Origin: Aeromicrobium sp. | GTDB lineage: Bacteria; Actinomycetota; Actinomycetes; Propionibacteriales; Nocardioidaceae | DNA length: 64,000 nucleotides | Assembly: GCF_023146395.1 (NCBI RefSeq) | Contig: NZ_JAGLCD010000012.1 | Location: forward strand, 1-64,000 | Direction of reading: 5' to 3' | Part shown: positions 53,766 through 63,344 of the stretch, piece by piece | How the letters are laid out: every line of letters starts with the position of its first letter | Position numbering within the stretch: the first letter of the stretch is position 1 | Made by a program: the position numbers and the translations under genes | The notes under the pieces: model-generated | Databases searched by the model: none | What the model was told of the DNA's origin: nothing | What the model saw: the letters and a program-made list of their open reading frames with translations, nothing else

Positions 53766-55400
53766 GTGACCACCACCACCGCGGCTCCGGACGCCACCGC
53801 GTCCGCGCCGACTCGCGCCAGCAAGCCGGCCAAGAAGCTCGGCCGTGTCAGCTTCGTCGGTGCCGGCCCCGGCGACGCCAGCCTGCTCACGGTCCGCGCG
53901 GCCGAGCTCCTGCTGCAGGCCGACGTCGTGATCACCGAGCTCCCCGAGCAGACCGCTCTGGCCCCGGCCGGTGCCGAGGTCGTCGACGGCGGCGTCAGCG
54001 AGGACGGCTCACTGCTCACGCACGCGGCCCGGGCCCGCCTCGTCGTCCGGCACGCCAAGACCGGCGCCCACGTCGTCCGACTCATCAGCGGTGACCCCTT
54101 CACGTACGCCACCGGGCCCGAAGAGGCCGCAGCGTGCGCCAAGGCGGGCATCGAGTTCGAGATCGTGCCGGGCATCTCGTCGGTGCAGGCCGTGCCGGCC
54201 TACGCCGGGGTGCCGCTGACCAACCGGCAGCACCGTGAGTTCCGGGTCGTCAGCGTCGGCGACACCCAGGTCGCCTGGGAGGAGCTCGGCGGCGACGACA
54301 CCGTGGTCCTGCTCTCGGCGGTCGCCCGCATCGGTGAGGCGGCCGACGGTCTCGTGGCGGCCGGCCGGTCGCCGCAGACGCCCGTCGCGATGACCCGCGT
54401 CGGCACCACGACCGAGCAGAGCACGATCGTCTCGACCCTCGAGGGCATCGCCGCCGACGCCAAGGCCGCGGGCATGACCGCGCCGGCCATCACGGTCGTC
54501 GGTGAGGTCGTCCAGATGCGCGATGCGCTGTCGTGGTTCGAGACCAAGCCGCTGTACGGCTGGCGCATCCTGGTGCCGCGCACCAAGGAGCAGTCGGCCA
54601 GTCTGGCTGCCCGGCTGCGCGGCTACGGTGCGGTCTCCGAGGAGGTCCCCACGATCTCGGTCGAGCCGCCGCGCAACCCCCAGCAGATGGACAAGGCGGT
54701 GCGCGGGCTCGTCGAGGGCCGGTACGAGTGGGTCGCGTTCACGAGCGTCAACGCCGTCAAGGCGGTCCGGGAGAAGTTCGAGGAGTACGGGCTCGACGCC
54801 CGCGCGTTCTCGGGCCTGAAGATCGCCGCGGTCGGTGAGAAGACTGCGGAGGCCATCGCCACCTGGGGCATTCGTCCCGACCTCGTCCCGTCGGGCGAGC
54901 AGAGCGCCCGGGGCCTGGTCGAGGACTGGCCGCCGTACGACGAGACGCTCGACCCCATCAACCGGGTCTTCCTCCCGCGGGCCGACATCGCGACCGAGAC
55001 CCTCGTCGCGGGCCTGATCGAGCTGGGCTGGGAGGTCGACGACGTCACGGCGTACCGCACGGTGCGGGCAGCCCCGCCGCCGGCTCCGACGCGCGACGCG
55101 ATCAAGACCGGCAAGTTCGACGCGGTCCTGTTCACGTCGAGCTCCACGGTGCGCAACCTCGTCGGGATCGCGGGCAAGCCGCATCCGTCGACGGTCATCG
55201 CGTGCATCGGTCCGGCCACGGCCAAGACCGCCGAGGAGCACGGTCTGCGGGTCGACGTCATGGCCGAGTCCCCGTCGGTCGAGGTGCTGGCCGACGCGCT
55301 GGCCTCGTTCGGCGCCGCCCGCCGGGTCGCGTTCCTGGAGGCGGGCGAGCCCGTCACCAAGCCGTCCCAGCGTCGTCCGTCCACCCGCCGTAAGGCGTAG
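53766..55400 (+). CDS. hemD: fused uroporphyrinogen-III methyltransferase-like / uroporphyrinogen-III synthase
   Basis: A 544-residue two-domain protein. After a Lys/Ala-rich head, residues about 28-265 form a SUMT-like tetrapyrrole methylase domain (SFVGAGPGDASLLT, SGDPFTYATG, PGISSVQAVPAYAG). Residues about 270-540 are the HemD synthase domain that cyclises hydroxymethylbilane. The methylase part lacks some usual residues (for example the GK after the first loop), so siroheme/cobalamin branch activity is uncertain. A GAAGGAAG site precedes GTG 53766. The C-terminal tail is basic. Confidence 0.92.
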   Translation: MTTTTAAPDATASAPTRASKPAKKLGRVSFVGAGPGDASLLTVRAAELLLQADVVITELPEQTALAPAGAEVVDGGVSEDGSLLTHAARARLVVRHAKTGAHVVRLISGDPFTYATGPEEAAACAKAGIEFEIVPGISSVQAVPAYAGVPLTNRQHREFRVVSVGDTQVAWEELGGDDTVVLLSAVARIGEAADGLVAAGRSPQTPVAMTRVGTTTEQSTIVSTLEGIAADAKAAGMTAPAITVVGEVVQMRDALSWFETKPLYGWRILVPRTKEQSASLAARLRGYGAVSEEVPTISVEPPRNPQQMDKAVRGLVEGRYEWVAFTSVNAVKAVREKFEEYGLDARAFSGLKIAAVGEKTAEAIATWGIRPDLVPSGEQSARGLVEDWPPYDETLDPINRVFLPRADIATETLVAGLIELGWEVDDVTAYRTVRAAPPPAPTRDAIKTGKFDAVLFTSSSTVRNLVGIAGKPHPSTVIACIGPATAKTAEEHGLRVDVMAESPSVEVLADALASFGAARRVAFLEAGEPVTKPSQRRPSTRRKA

Positions 55401-55478
55401 CCTCCAGCGTCGCCGCGAAGCGGCCTCCCGGAGGCTGCGGGTCGAGGAGGCGCGAGGAACGAGTGCCGTATCGAGACC
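55399..55478 (+). repeat. hairpin plus dispersed actinobacterial intergenic repeat after hemD
   Basis: AGCCTCC (55399-55405) pairs with GGAGGCT (55430-55436) around an inner GCCGC-GAA-GCGGC hairpin (55412-55424), forming a likely terminator. Next to it, 55440-55478 read on the minus strand as GGTCTCGATACGGCACTCG through to CTCCTCGACC. This resembles the GTCTCGATACG...CTCGACC repeats I recall from many high-GC actinobacterial genomes. Confidence 0.55.
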
Positions 55479-55509
55479 AGGTCGGCTCACGGCGCCGGTG
55501 TGTGACGCA

Positions 55510-55553
55510 AACTGAGGGCTCGTGGTTGCTGGGGCAACCACGAGCCCTCAGTT
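55510..55553. repeat. perfect 20-bp hairpin, first of two before hemB
   Basis: Arms 55510-55529 and 55534-55553 are perfectly complementary with loop TGGG. The arm begins AACTGAGGGCTCGTGG. It lies in the 285-bp hemD-hemB gap. Confidence 0.85.
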
Positions 55554-55572
55554 CATTCCCGGGGGTCGACCG

Positions 55573-55618
55573 AGTCTGAGGGGATGAGGGTGCCCGAGCA
55601 CCCTCATCCCCTCAGACT
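55573..55618. repeat. perfect 21-bp hairpin, second of two before hemB
   Basis: Arms 55573-55593 and 55598-55618 are perfectly complementary with loop CCGA. The arm begins AGTCTGAGGGGATGAGGG. It shares the CTGAGGG word with the first hairpin. Both may be terminators that insulate hemB, which has its own promoter downstream. Confidence 0.85.
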
Positions 55619-55685
55619 GTGCGAAGCCCGCCACCACAATCCCTCAACCTCGGTCCCCCTCCGGGACGGGACTACGCTCGATCCC

Positions 55686-56660
55686 ATGACGAACCTGCCG
55701 CACCGCCCGCGCCGGCTGCGATCCTCGGCGGCCACGAGACGGATCGTGCGTGAGACGCACACGGTGGCCTCCCAGCTCGTGCTGCCGATGTTCGTGGCCG
55801 AGGGGCTCGACGAGCCGAGGCCCATCGCGAGCATGCCGGGCGTCGTGCAGCACACCCGGGAGTCGGCCAAGAAGGCCTACCGGGCGGCCGCGGAGCTGGG
55901 CCTGGGGGGCGTCATGCTGTTCGGCGTCCCGACCACGAAGGACGCGACCGGCTCCGGGGCTCTCGACCCTGGCGGGATCCTCAACGTGGCGATCGCCGAC
56001 GCCCGCGCCGAGGTCGGCGACGACCTGCTCGTCATGAGCGACCTGTGCCTCGACGAGTTCACCGACCACGGTCACTGCGGCGTGCTCGACGCGGCGGGCC
56101 GGGTCGACAACGACGCGACGCTCGAGGTGTACGCCGCGATGGGGGTCGCCCAGGCCGAGGCCGGCGCCCACTGGGTCGGCCCGAGCGGCATGATGGACGG
56201 CCAGGTCGGCGTGGTGCGCGAGGCGCTCGACGCCGCCGGGCACCTCGACGTCGCGATCATCGCGTACACCGCGAAGTACGCCTCGGCGTTCTACGGACCC
56301 TTCCGCGAGGCGGTCGACTCCTCGCTCCAGGGCGATCGACGGACGTACCAGCAGGATCCCGCCAACGCCCGCGAGGCGCTGCGCGAGCTCGAGCTCGATC
56401 TCGTCGAGGGGGCCGACGTCGTCATGGTCAAGCCGGCGCTCGGATACCTCGACCTCGTGGCCAAGGTCCGGGAGCGCACCGACGTGCCGGTGGCGGCCTA
56501 CAACGTGTCGGGCGAGTACGCGATGGTCGAGGCCGCCGCCGCCCAGGGCTGGATCGACCGCGACCGCGCGATCGACGAGACCGTCCTCTCGATCCGGCGC
56601 GCGGGGGCCGACATCGTGCTGACCTACTGGGCCGCCGAGATCGCGGCACGTCTGCGCTGA
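55686..56660 (+). CDS. hemB: delta-aminolevulinic acid dehydratase (porphobilinogen synthase)
   Basis: Condenses two 5-aminolevulinates to porphobilinogen. The 324-residue protein has the metal-binding region [14 protein letters not shown] and the two active-site lysines in [14 protein letters not shown] and [14 protein letters not shown] 55686 follows TACGCT (55673-55678) by 7 nt, so it is probably leaderless and separately transcribed from hemACD. Its last 37 bp overlap the convergent EamA gene. Confidence 0.97.
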   Translation: MTNLPHRPRRLRSSAATRRIVRETHTVASQLVLPMFVAEGLDEPRPIASMPGVVQHTRESAKKAYRAAAELGLGGVMLFGVPTTKDATGSGALDPGGILNVAIADARAEVGDDLLVMSDLCLDEFTDHGHCGVLDAAGRVDNDATLEVYAAMGVAQAEAGAHWVGPSGMMDGQVGVVREALDAAGHLDVAIIAYTAKYASAFYGPFREAVDSSLQGDRRTYQQDPANAREALRELELDLVEGADVVMVKPALGYLDLVAKVRERTDVPVAAYNVSGEYAMVEAAAAQGWIDRDRAIDETVLSIRRAGADIVLTYWAAEIAARLR

Positions 56661-57550
56661 CGGCGCGTGCCTTCGAGGTCGGGCACCCGCGGGAGCCGGC
56701 CTGACCAGACGACGCCGCCGACCACGAGGACCGCGCCGACGATCTCGAGCCCGGCCGGCTGCTCGCCCAGGACGACCGCAGCGGTCAGGATCCCGACGAC
56801 GGGCACCAGCATCGAGAACGGGGCGACGACCCCGGCCGGATGGCGCTTCATGAGCCAGACCCAGATGCCGGAGCCGACCACCGTGCCCAGCACGACGGTG
56901 TAGGCCAGTCCGATCCAGGCCGGGATCGCTGTCGTCGTGGCCGCGGTCGACCACGCGTCGCCGATCTCGCCCGGGCCCTCGACGACGAGCGACAGCGCGA
57001 GCATGGGCAGCGGCGGCACGACGGCCATCCAGCAGATCAGGTGGAGCGGGCGCTCGGGCGCCGCGAGCCGGGTCGACACGTTGCCGAACGCCCAGCCGAG
57101 CGCGCCGAGGACGACGAGCCAGAACGGCCACCAGCCGTCGGCGCCACCGCGGGAGAGCCCGACCAGACCGAGTCCGGCCACTGCGACGGCGATGCCGGCG
57201 ACGCGCCGGACCGTCAGGCGTTCGCGGAGGAGGACCGCGCCGAGCACGACCGTGAAGGGGGCCGAGGCCTGCAGCACGAGCGAGGCGAGCCCGGTCGGGA
57301 AGCCGGCTTCCATGCCCAGGTACAGCCCCAGGAACTGCACGATCCCGAAGCCGACGCCGTAACCGAGCAGCCACCGGGTCGGGACGTCGGGGCGCGGCAC
57401 GAGCAGCAGCGTCGGCACCGCGAGCAGCGTGAACCGGAGCGCGACCAGGAAGATCGGGGGGAACTGCTGCAGCGAGGCGTGGATCGCGAGGAAGTTGACG
57501 CCCCAGAGGGCCGCGACCAGGCAGGCGAGGGCGATGTGGCGAGCGGGCAC
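56624..57550 (-). CDS. EamA-family (DMT) exporter
   Basis: A 308-residue membrane protein with ten hydrophobic segments in two EamA repeats ([18 protein letters not shown] in the first; the second ends [16 protein letters not shown]). Such proteins export amino acids or other small metabolites. GTG 57550 ([11 protein letters not shown]) is preferred because CAGACT lies 6 nt upstream; GTG 57583 would add 11 residues. A LysR regulator is divergent and is the likely controller. The basic tail runs 37 bp into hemB on the other strand. Confidence 0.88.
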   Translation of the reverse strand: MPARHIALACLVAALWGVNFLAIHASLQQFPPIFLVALRFTLLAVPTLLLVPRPDVPTRWLLGYGVGFGIVQFLGLYLGMEAGFPTGLASLVLQASAPFTVVLGAVLLRERLTVRRVAGIAVAVAGLGLVGLSRGGADGWWPFWLVVLGALGWAFGNVSTRLAAPERPLHLICWMAVVPPLPMLALSLVVEGPGEIGDAWSTAATTTAIPAWIGLAYTVVLGTVVGSGIWVWLMKRHPAGVVAPFSMLVPVVGILTAAVVLGEQPAGLEIVGAVLVVGGVVWSGRLPRVPDLEGTRRQRRRAAISAAQ

Positions 57551-57621
57551 GCGATGAGTCTGGCCGCCGTGAGCGTGAAGCACCAGCGAAGAGTTCTGAA
57601 GTAAACCCTTAGGCTACCTTC

Positions 57622-58518
57622 ATGGATGTTCGTCACCTGGAGCTGCTGCGCGAGCTCCGTGACCGCGGGACGCTCGCCGCGGTCGCAGCCGCGACCCATC
57701 GCACGCCCTCGGCCGTCTCCCAGCAGCTGCGCACCGCTGAGCGCGACCTCGGGACTGCGCTCGTCGAACCGTTCTCGCGGGGCGTGCGACTGACCGCGGC
57801 GGGCGCGATCCTGGCTGATGGCGCTGAGGACGTCGGGGTCGCGCTCGCCGGGGTGCGAGCACGTCTCGACGCGCAGCTGGGCGAGCCCCGGGGGACCGTC
57901 TCGATCGGCACGCTCCCGAGTGCGGGGGAGGCGTTGCTCCCGGGCCTGCTCGAGCGGCTGCGCGGCTCGGCGATCGAGCTGCGCCTGGACGACTTCGACC
58001 TCGCCGAGGCCGACTACGCCGCGCGGTCGATGGACGTCGACGTCGTGATCGCCCACAGTCTCGCCGGTGACGTGCCGAGCGGCGCCGAGCAGCTCGTCAG
58101 CACGCCGCTCGTGCGGGAGCCGATCGACGTCGCCCTGCCGAGCGACCATCCCCTCGCGTCGCGTCGACGCCTGCACGCCGACGACCTGGTCGGCACCCGC
58201 TGGATCGGGGTCCCCGAGGGATATCCGTTCGACACGATCCTCCTCGCGGTCGAGAACCACACGGGGGAGCGACTCGAGCGACGACTGCGGCTGCGCGACA
58301 ACCACCTGGTCGAGGCGCTCGTGGGCGCCGGTGCGGGTCTCGCCCTGCTGCCGCGCTTCACGACCCGGGCGCGCGCCGGGGTGGTGCTGCGGCCGTTGGA
58401 CGGGGTGCGGGCGGTGCGCAGCATCGTGGCGCTCAGTCGGCCGGACCGACGGGCCCGCCTGGCGGTGCGCACCGTGATCGACCACCTGGTCGAGGTGGGC
58501 CGGCACCTGGAGGGGTGA
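57622..58518 (+). CDS. LysR-family transcriptional regulator
   Basis: A 298-residue regulator with the N-terminal helix-turn-helix (LRELRDRGTLAAVAAATHRT, then PSAVSQQLRTAE) and a C-terminal effector-binding domain. ATG 57622 follows TAGGCT (57610-57615) by 6 nt, so it is probably leaderless. Only 71 bp separate it from the divergent EamA exporter, which it probably regulates; the effector is likely the exported compound. Confidence 0.9.
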   Translation: MDVRHLELLRELRDRGTLAAVAAATHRTPSAVSQQLRTAERDLGTALVEPFSRGVRLTAAGAILADGAEDVGVALAGVRARLDAQLGEPRGTVSIGTLPSAGEALLPGLLERLRGSAIELRLDDFDLAEADYAARSMDVDVVIAHSLAGDVPSGAEQLVSTPLVREPIDVALPSDHPLASRRRLHADDLVGTRWIGVPEGYPFDTILLAVENHTGERLERRLRLRDNHLVEALVGAGAGLALLPRFTTRARAGVVLRPLDGVRAVRSIVALSRPDRRARLAVRTVIDHLVEVGRHLEG

Positions 58519-58530
58519 CCGCCGCCCGAC

Positions 58531-58574
58531 GCGACGAGGCCCCCTCCGGAAGCTTCCGGAGGGGGCCTCGTCGC
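58531..58574. terminator. 44-bp perfect palindrome, bidirectional terminator
   Basis: Two 22-bp arms (58531-58552 and 58553-58574) are perfectly complementary with no spacer, centred on AAGCTT. It sits between the convergent LysR and transglycosylase genes. Confidence 0.85.
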
Positions 58575-58585
58575 ACGCGAGGTGG

Positions 58586-59779
58586 TTAGCGCAGCAGGTT
58601 GGTGACGCAGGCGAGCAGCCCGGCGACGTCGAGGGCGGAGATCCCGCTCGTGAGGCACTGGGTCTGGGCCTGGAGCCAGCTCATCGTGTTGCCGAGCGGC
58701 GCGGTCGGGGTGGTCGATCCGGGGGCCGGCTGGCCCGTGAGGTCGTTCACCAGACCACCCACGAGGCCCGTGACGCCGGGCGCCGGTGTGGTCGGGGTGC
58801 TGCCCCCGCCGCCGGTCGAGCCACCGCCAGGAGTGCTGGAGCCGCCGCCGCCGGTCGAGCCGGGGGTGGTGGGCGTCGAGGCGTCCGGCGTGGTCGGCGT
58901 GGTTGCGGCCGTCTCCTCCTGGGCCGCCGCGTCGCGCTGCTCCTGCGTCGTGGACTGGTCGACGCTGCGCTGCACGAGCGGGCTCGACGAGGTCAGGTTG
59001 TTGGGCGACTGCGTGTAGTTGCCCTGCGCGTACGCCTCGGAGATCGCGATGACGGTGTCGGCGTAGGCCTCCGACCGGTTGTAGCGCAGCACCGAGGAAC
59101 GCAGGTCGGTCGGGTTGCTCAGGTCGCCTGGGCCGGCGCACAGGTAGATGCCGGCCGCGGTCGCGGCGTCGTTGATGTTCTGCGGGTTCTTGGCGCCGTC
59201 GTTGTCGGCGTCGACACCGACCGACTTCCAGGTGCCCGGGATGAACTGCATCGGGCCGACGGCGCGGTCGAACACCGGGTCCTGGTCGAGCGCGCCAGCG
59301 TCGGTGTCGGTGATCTTCGCGGTGCCGTTCGTGCCGTCGAGCTGCGGACCGAAGATGCCGGGCGTCGCGGTGCCACGAGCGTCGAGCTGGTTGCCCGCCG
59401 TGCGTCCGTGGTTGGACTCGACGCGGCCGATCGCGGCCACGAGGTTCCAGGGCAGGCGGCAACCCGCGTCGGCCTGGGCGAGCAGCGTCTCGGCGCGCTT
59501 GTACGCCGAGAGCGCGGCGTTGGGGATGCCGTCGGTCGACAAGGTGGCGACCGTGCCGTCAGTGCCGGCGCGCGGGTCGATGCCGGCGGGGGCCTCCTGG
59601 ACGCTCGCGGGATCGTCGAAGGCGGTGCTCGGAACGGAGGGGACGTCGCTGGGGTCGTCGCTGTCCGTCGCGGACGCGAGACCGGAGTTCGCCAGGGCCA
59701 CGCCCCACGCGCCGACGAGCAGTGCCATGGGCACCAGGGCTCCGGCCTTCTGCCACCGGGTCAACTTTCCTGACCGCAT
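58586..59779 (-). CDS. secreted lytic transglycosylase
   Basis: A 397-residue exported murein hydrolase. A signal peptide-like start (basic, then ALVPMALLVGAWGVALA) leads to a soluble-lytic-transglycosylase domain near residues 85-235: the catalytic glutamate in IGRVESNHG, VGPMQFIPGTWK and the later SVLRYNRSEAYADTV. Then comes a Gln/Thr/Pro/Gly-rich tail with STGGGGS-like units and a short hydrophobic end. ATG 59779 has GGAGGG upstream; the open frame to 59872 lacks a signal peptide. Confidence 0.9.
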   Translation of the reverse strand: MRSGKLTRWQKAGALVPMALLVGAWGVALANSGLASATDSDDPSDVPSVPSTAFDDPASVQEAPAGIDPRAGTDGTVATLSTDGIPNAALSAYKRAETLLAQADAGCRLPWNLVAAIGRVESNHGRTAGNQLDARGTATPGIFGPQLDGTNGTAKITDTDAGALDQDPVFDRAVGPMQFIPGTWKSVGVDADNDGAKNPQNINDAATAAGIYLCAGPGDLSNPTDLRSSVLRYNRSEAYADTVIAISEAYAQGNYTQSPNNLTSSSPLVQRSVDQSTTQEQRDAAAQEETAATTPTTPDASTPTTPGSTGGGGSSTPGGGSTGGGGSTPTTPAPGVTGLVGGLVNDLTGQPAPGSTTPTAPLGNTMSWLQAQTQCLTSGISALDVAGLLACVTNLLR

Positions 59780-60012
59780 CAATGTCCCTCCGGTACTGCG
59801 ACCCCGACGTTCGAGGTTCCCCCGCTCCGCATGGTAACTGGCTGTGACCGTTCGGCACCACGCGAGCGGCATCGGTACAACGATGCTACGTGATCTGGGT
59901 TACGTCGCGCGCGTGAACCGGGCTCCGCGGACGCGGGAGGCCGGGGGCGGGGCCGGTCCGGACCGAGGCCCATGGGCGCGGCCCGCTCGGACCGGCTGGG
60001 ACACTGGACGGC

Positions 60013-61323
60013 GTGACCGACACGACGAACTCCCGCGAGCTCTTCCGCCGCGCCCAGGCCGTCTCCCCAGGTGGGGTCAACTCCCCGGTACGGGCCTTCC
60101 GCGCCGTCGGCGGGGCACCGCGCTTCATGCGCTCGGGGGCGGGCGCGATCCTGACCGACGTCGACGGCGCCACCTACGTCGACCTCGTCGGGTCCTGGGG
60201 GCCCATGCTGCTCGGCCACGCGCACCCGGAGGTGCTGGCCGCCGTCGCCGAGGCGGTGTCGCGGGGCACCTCCTTCGGCACGCCGAGCGAGCCCGAGGTC
60301 GCCCTCGCCGAGGAGATCGTGGGTCGCACGCCCGTCGAGAGCGTCCGGCTCGTGTCGTCCGGCACCGAGGCGACGATGTCGGCGATCCGCCTCGCACGTG
60401 GCGCGACCGGCCGCGACACGGTCGTCAAGTTCTCCGGCTGCTACCACGGCCACGTCGACGCGCTCCTGGCCGAAGCGGGCTCCGGAGTCGTGACCCTCGG
60501 GATCCCCGGCACCCCGGGCGTGCCGGCCCACGTCGCCGCCGACACCGTCGTGCTGCCGTACAACGACCGGGAGGCCGTGACGGCGGCGTTCGCCGAGCTC
60601 GGCGACCGCATCGCCTGCGTCATCACCGAGGCCGCCCCCGGCAACATGGGCGTCGTGCCCCCGGAGCCCGGGTTCAACGCCTTCCTCTCCGCGACCTGCC
60701 GCCAGCACGGTGCGCTGCTCATCAGCGACGAGGTCATGACCGGCTTCCGCGCCAGTCGCCACGGCCAGTGGGGCCTCGACGGAGCCGTCGAGGGCTGGGC
60801 GCCCGACCTCATGACGTTCGGCAAGGTCATGGGCGGTGGCTTCCCGGCGGCGGCCTTCGGCGGGCGACGCGACCTGATGGACCTGCTGGCCCCGGTCGGC
60901 CCCGTCTACCAGGCCGGCACGCTGTCGGGCAATCCCGTCGCGACCACGGCCGGGCTCACGACCCTCCGTCTTGCCACGCCGGAGGTCTACACCCACCTGC
61001 TCGAGGTCTCCGACCAGCTGCAGGAGGCGGTGGGCCAGGCCCTCACCGAGGCCGGGGTGCAGCACGCTGTGCAACGCACCGGCACGATGTTCAGCGTCTT
61101 CTGGGGGGTCGACGAGGTCCGCGACTTCGCGGGCGCCCAGGCGCAGGAAGCCTGGCGCTACCCGCCGTTCTTTCACGCGATGCTGGAGGCTGGGGTCTAC
61201 CTCCCGCCGAGTGCGTTCGAGGCCTGGTTCGTCTCGGCGGCCCACGACTCAGGTGCCCTCTCTAGAATCGTCGAGGCACTGCCCGCGGCCGCCCGTGCCG
61301 CCGCCGCCGCGCAGCCGGCCTGA
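60013..61323 (+). CDS. hemL: glutamate-1-semialdehyde 2,1-aminomutase
   Basis: PLP enzyme that converts the HemA product to 5-aminolevulinate, completing the C5 route. The 436-residue protein begins [22 protein letters not shown] and has the PLP lysine K271 in [15 protein letters not shown] 60013 follows GACACT (60000-60005) by 7 nt. The 233-bp gap before it shows no clear gene. It is followed by cytochrome c maturation genes, tying heme supply to its use. Confidence 0.97.
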   Translation: MTDTTNSRELFRRAQAVSPGGVNSPVRAFRAVGGAPRFMRSGAGAILTDVDGATYVDLVGSWGPMLLGHAHPEVLAAVAEAVSRGTSFGTPSEPEVALAEEIVGRTPVESVRLVSSGTEATMSAIRLARGATGRDTVVKFSGCYHGHVDALLAEAGSGVVTLGIPGTPGVPAHVAADTVVLPYNDREAVTAAFAELGDRIACVITEAAPGNMGVVPPEPGFNAFLSATCRQHGALLISDEVMTGFRASRHGQWGLDGAVEGWAPDLMTFGKVMGGGFPAAAFGGRRDLMDLLAPVGPVYQAGTLSGNPVATTAGLTTLRLATPEVYTHLLEVSDQLQEAVGQALTEAGVQHAVQRTGTMFSVFWGVDEVRDFAGAQAQEAWRYPPFFHAMLEAGVYLPPSAFEAWFVSAAHDSGALSRIVEALPAAARAAAAAQPA

Positions 61324-61359
61324 CCGTCCCCACGACCGAGCACCGAACCCGAGGACACC

Positions 61360-62010
61360 ATGAGCACCCGAACCATCGTGCACCTGATGCGACACGGCGA
61401 GGTCGAGAACCCCGACGGCGTGCTCTACGGCCGTCTGCCCGAGTTCTACCTGAGCGACCTGGGCCACCAGATGGCCGAGCGGGCCGCTGACTTCCTCGCC
61501 AAGAACGAGATCGTCCACGTCGTCGCCTCCCCGCTCGAGCGGGCCCAGCAGACCGCCGCGCCGCTGTCGAAGATCCTCGACGCCCCGATCGTCACCGACG
61601 ACCGCGTGATCGAGGCCGACAACCTCTTCGAGGGCCGCACGGTCGGGGCCGGCCCGAAGGCGTTCCGCCACCCCAAGAACTGGTGGAAGCTGCGCAATCC
61701 GTGGCGTCCGTCGTGGGGCGAGCCGTACGCCGAGATCGCCGACCGCATGCAAGCGGCCGTGGCCGACGCCCGCGAGGCCGCTCGCGGGCACGAGGCCGTC
61801 ATCGTGTCGCACCAGCTGCCGGTGTGGATCGCGCGGCAGGCCTATGAGGGCAACTCCTTCCTGCACGACCCGCGCAAGCGACAGTGCACGCTGGCCAGCA
61901 TCACGAGCCTGACCTTCGACGGCGACGACTACGCCGGCTTCTCCTACGCCGAGCCGGCCGGCGACCTCCTGCCCGAGGCGCTCAAGGGCAAGTTCGTCGG
62001 CGGCGCATGA
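61360..62010 (+). CDS. histidine phosphatase (phosphoglycerate mutase-like)
   Basis: A 216-residue member of the histidine phosphatase superfamily. The catalytic RHGE is in LMRHGEVENPDG, and the second conserved histidine lies in VIVSHQLPVW. Substrate unknown; homologues sit between hemL and the ccs genes in mycobacteria. It overlaps the ResA-like gene by 4 bp. Confidence 0.88.
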   Translation: MSTRTIVHLMRHGEVENPDGVLYGRLPEFYLSDLGHQMAERAADFLAKNEIVHVVASPLERAQQTAAPLSKILDAPIVTDDRVIEADNLFEGRTVGAGPKAFRHPKNWWKLRNPWRPSWGEPYAEIADRMQAAVADAREAARGHEAVIVSHQLPVWIARQAYEGNSFLHDPRKRQCTLASITSLTFDGDDYAGFSYAEPAGDLLPEALKGKFVGGA

Positions 62011-62588
62011 GGATCCTGCGACCGCTCCTCGCCGTGCTCGCCTGCCTCGCCGTCGTGGCCGGCTGCAGCGGGGCCGGCAACAGCGGGTCGACGGGTGGGT
62101 ACGTCAGCTCCGACGGCACCGTCACGGTCGTCGACCCCGACGACCGCGAGAAGCTCCCGGAGCTCTCGGGCACCGATCTCGACGGTGACCCGCTCTCGAC
62201 CGACGACTTCACCGGCACCGTCATGGTGATCAACGTCTGGGGCTCGTGGTGCCCGCCGTGCCGCGCGGAGGCGCCCGTGCTCAAGGAGCTCTCGGACGCC
62301 TATGCCGACGACGTGCAGTTCCTCGGCATCGTCAATCGCAGCAAGGACGCGGCGGCCGAGGCGTTCAACCAGACCTACGGCATCACCTATCCGAGCTTCT
62401 CCGACGAGGGCGGCGGGCTCGAGCTCCGCTTCGTCGACTCCTTGCCGTCCCAGGCCATCCCGACGACGTGGGTCATCGATGCCGAGGGCCGCGTCGCGGC
62501 CCGCATCCTCGACGAGGTCGACGCCTCGACGCTCGGCGGCATCATCGACGACCTGCTGGCCGAGTCGGGCGCCGAGGGCGGCTCGTGA
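62007..62588 (+). CDS. ResA/TlpA-type thioredoxin lipoprotein
   Basis: A 193-residue lipoprotein: signal peptide with lipobox VAGC (cysteine about 18) and a thioredoxin fold with WCPPC in NVWGSWCPPCRAEAP. It reduces apocytochrome c heme-binding cysteines outside the membrane. ATG 62007 overlaps the phosphatase gene and the stop overlaps ccdA, so all are in one operon. Confidence 0.92.
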   Translation: MRILRPLLAVLACLAVVAGCSGAGNSGSTGGYVSSDGTVTVVDPDDREKLPELSGTDLDGDPLSTDDFTGTVMVINVWGSWCPPCRAEAPVLKELSDAYADDVQFLGIVNRSKDAAAEAFNQTYGITYPSFSDEGGGLELRFVDSLPSQAIPTTWVIDAEGRVAARILDEVDASTLGGIIDDLLAESGAEGGS

Positions 62589-63331
62589 ACGAGTGGCTCC
62601 GCGAGACGGTCCTGTCGGGCTCACTCGTGCTCGCGGTTCCCGTCGCGGTCGTCGCTGGCCTGGTCTCGTTCTTCTCGCCCTGCGTGCTGCCGCTGGTGCC
62701 GGGCTACCTCTCCTACGTGTCGGGGGTCGGGGTGCAGGACCTCGACCGGGAGTCGCGGCCCCGGATCGTGCTCGGCGCCGTGCTGTTCGTGGTCGGGTTC
62801 TCGGCGATCTTCGTCGCGGGTGGTGCGTTGTTCGGTGCGTTCGGCCTGCGGCTCGCGCAGCACCAGCGCACGTTCTCGATCGTCGCGGGCGTCCTGGTGA
62901 TCCTGCTGTCCCTGGTCTTCCTCGGCTTCGGGTCGCGGATGCAGCGGGACCTGCGCATCCACGCCGTGCCCACGGTCGGGGTGGCGATCGCGCCGGTGCT
63001 CGGGGTCTTCTTCGGGCTGGGCTGGCTCCCGTGCATCGGCCCCACCCTGGGCGCCGTGCTGGCCCTGGCTGGCAACGAGGCGACGGCGGGACGTGGCGCG
63101 TTCCTGACCCTGGTCTACTGCCTGGGCCTGGGAGTGCCGTTCGTCCTGGCCGCTCTCGGCTTCGCCCGGTTCGCCCGCACGGCCGGATGGGTGCGTCGGC
63201 ACCAGCGCGGGTTCCAGGTCGCCGGCGGTCTACTACTCTTTGTCGTAGGTGTCATGCTCGTGACGGGCCTGTGGGACGCGATCATCGCCGACCTCCAGTC
63301 GTGGGCCGGCGGATTCAGCACCGCCCTGTGA
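62585..63331 (+). CDS. ccdA: thiol:disulfide transporter CcdA
   Basis: A 248-residue protein with about six membrane segments and the two redox cysteines in FFSPCVLPLVPGYLS and GWLPCIGPTLGAVL. It carries reducing power from cytoplasmic thioredoxin to ResA for cytochrome c assembly. GTG 62585 overlaps the ResA stop as GTGA. Confidence 0.94.
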   Translation: MNEWLRETVLSGSLVLAVPVAVVAGLVSFFSPCVLPLVPGYLSYVSGVGVQDLDRESRPRIVLGAVLFVVGFSAIFVAGGALFGAFGLRLAQHQRTFSIVAGVLVILLSLVFLGFGSRMQRDLRIHAVPTVGVAIAPVLGVFFGLGWLPCIGPTLGAVLALAGNEATAGRGAFLTLVYCLGLGVPFVLAALGFARFARTAGWVRRHQRGFQVAGGLLLFVVGVMLVTGLWDAIIADLQSWAGGFSTAL

Positions 63332-63344
63332 GAGCAGTGACCAC

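Noticed and set aside
53766..54560. Separate cobA gene
   Set aside because: The methylase domain is continuous in frame with HemD and no internal stop or start separates them; it is a fusion as in mycobacterial HemD.
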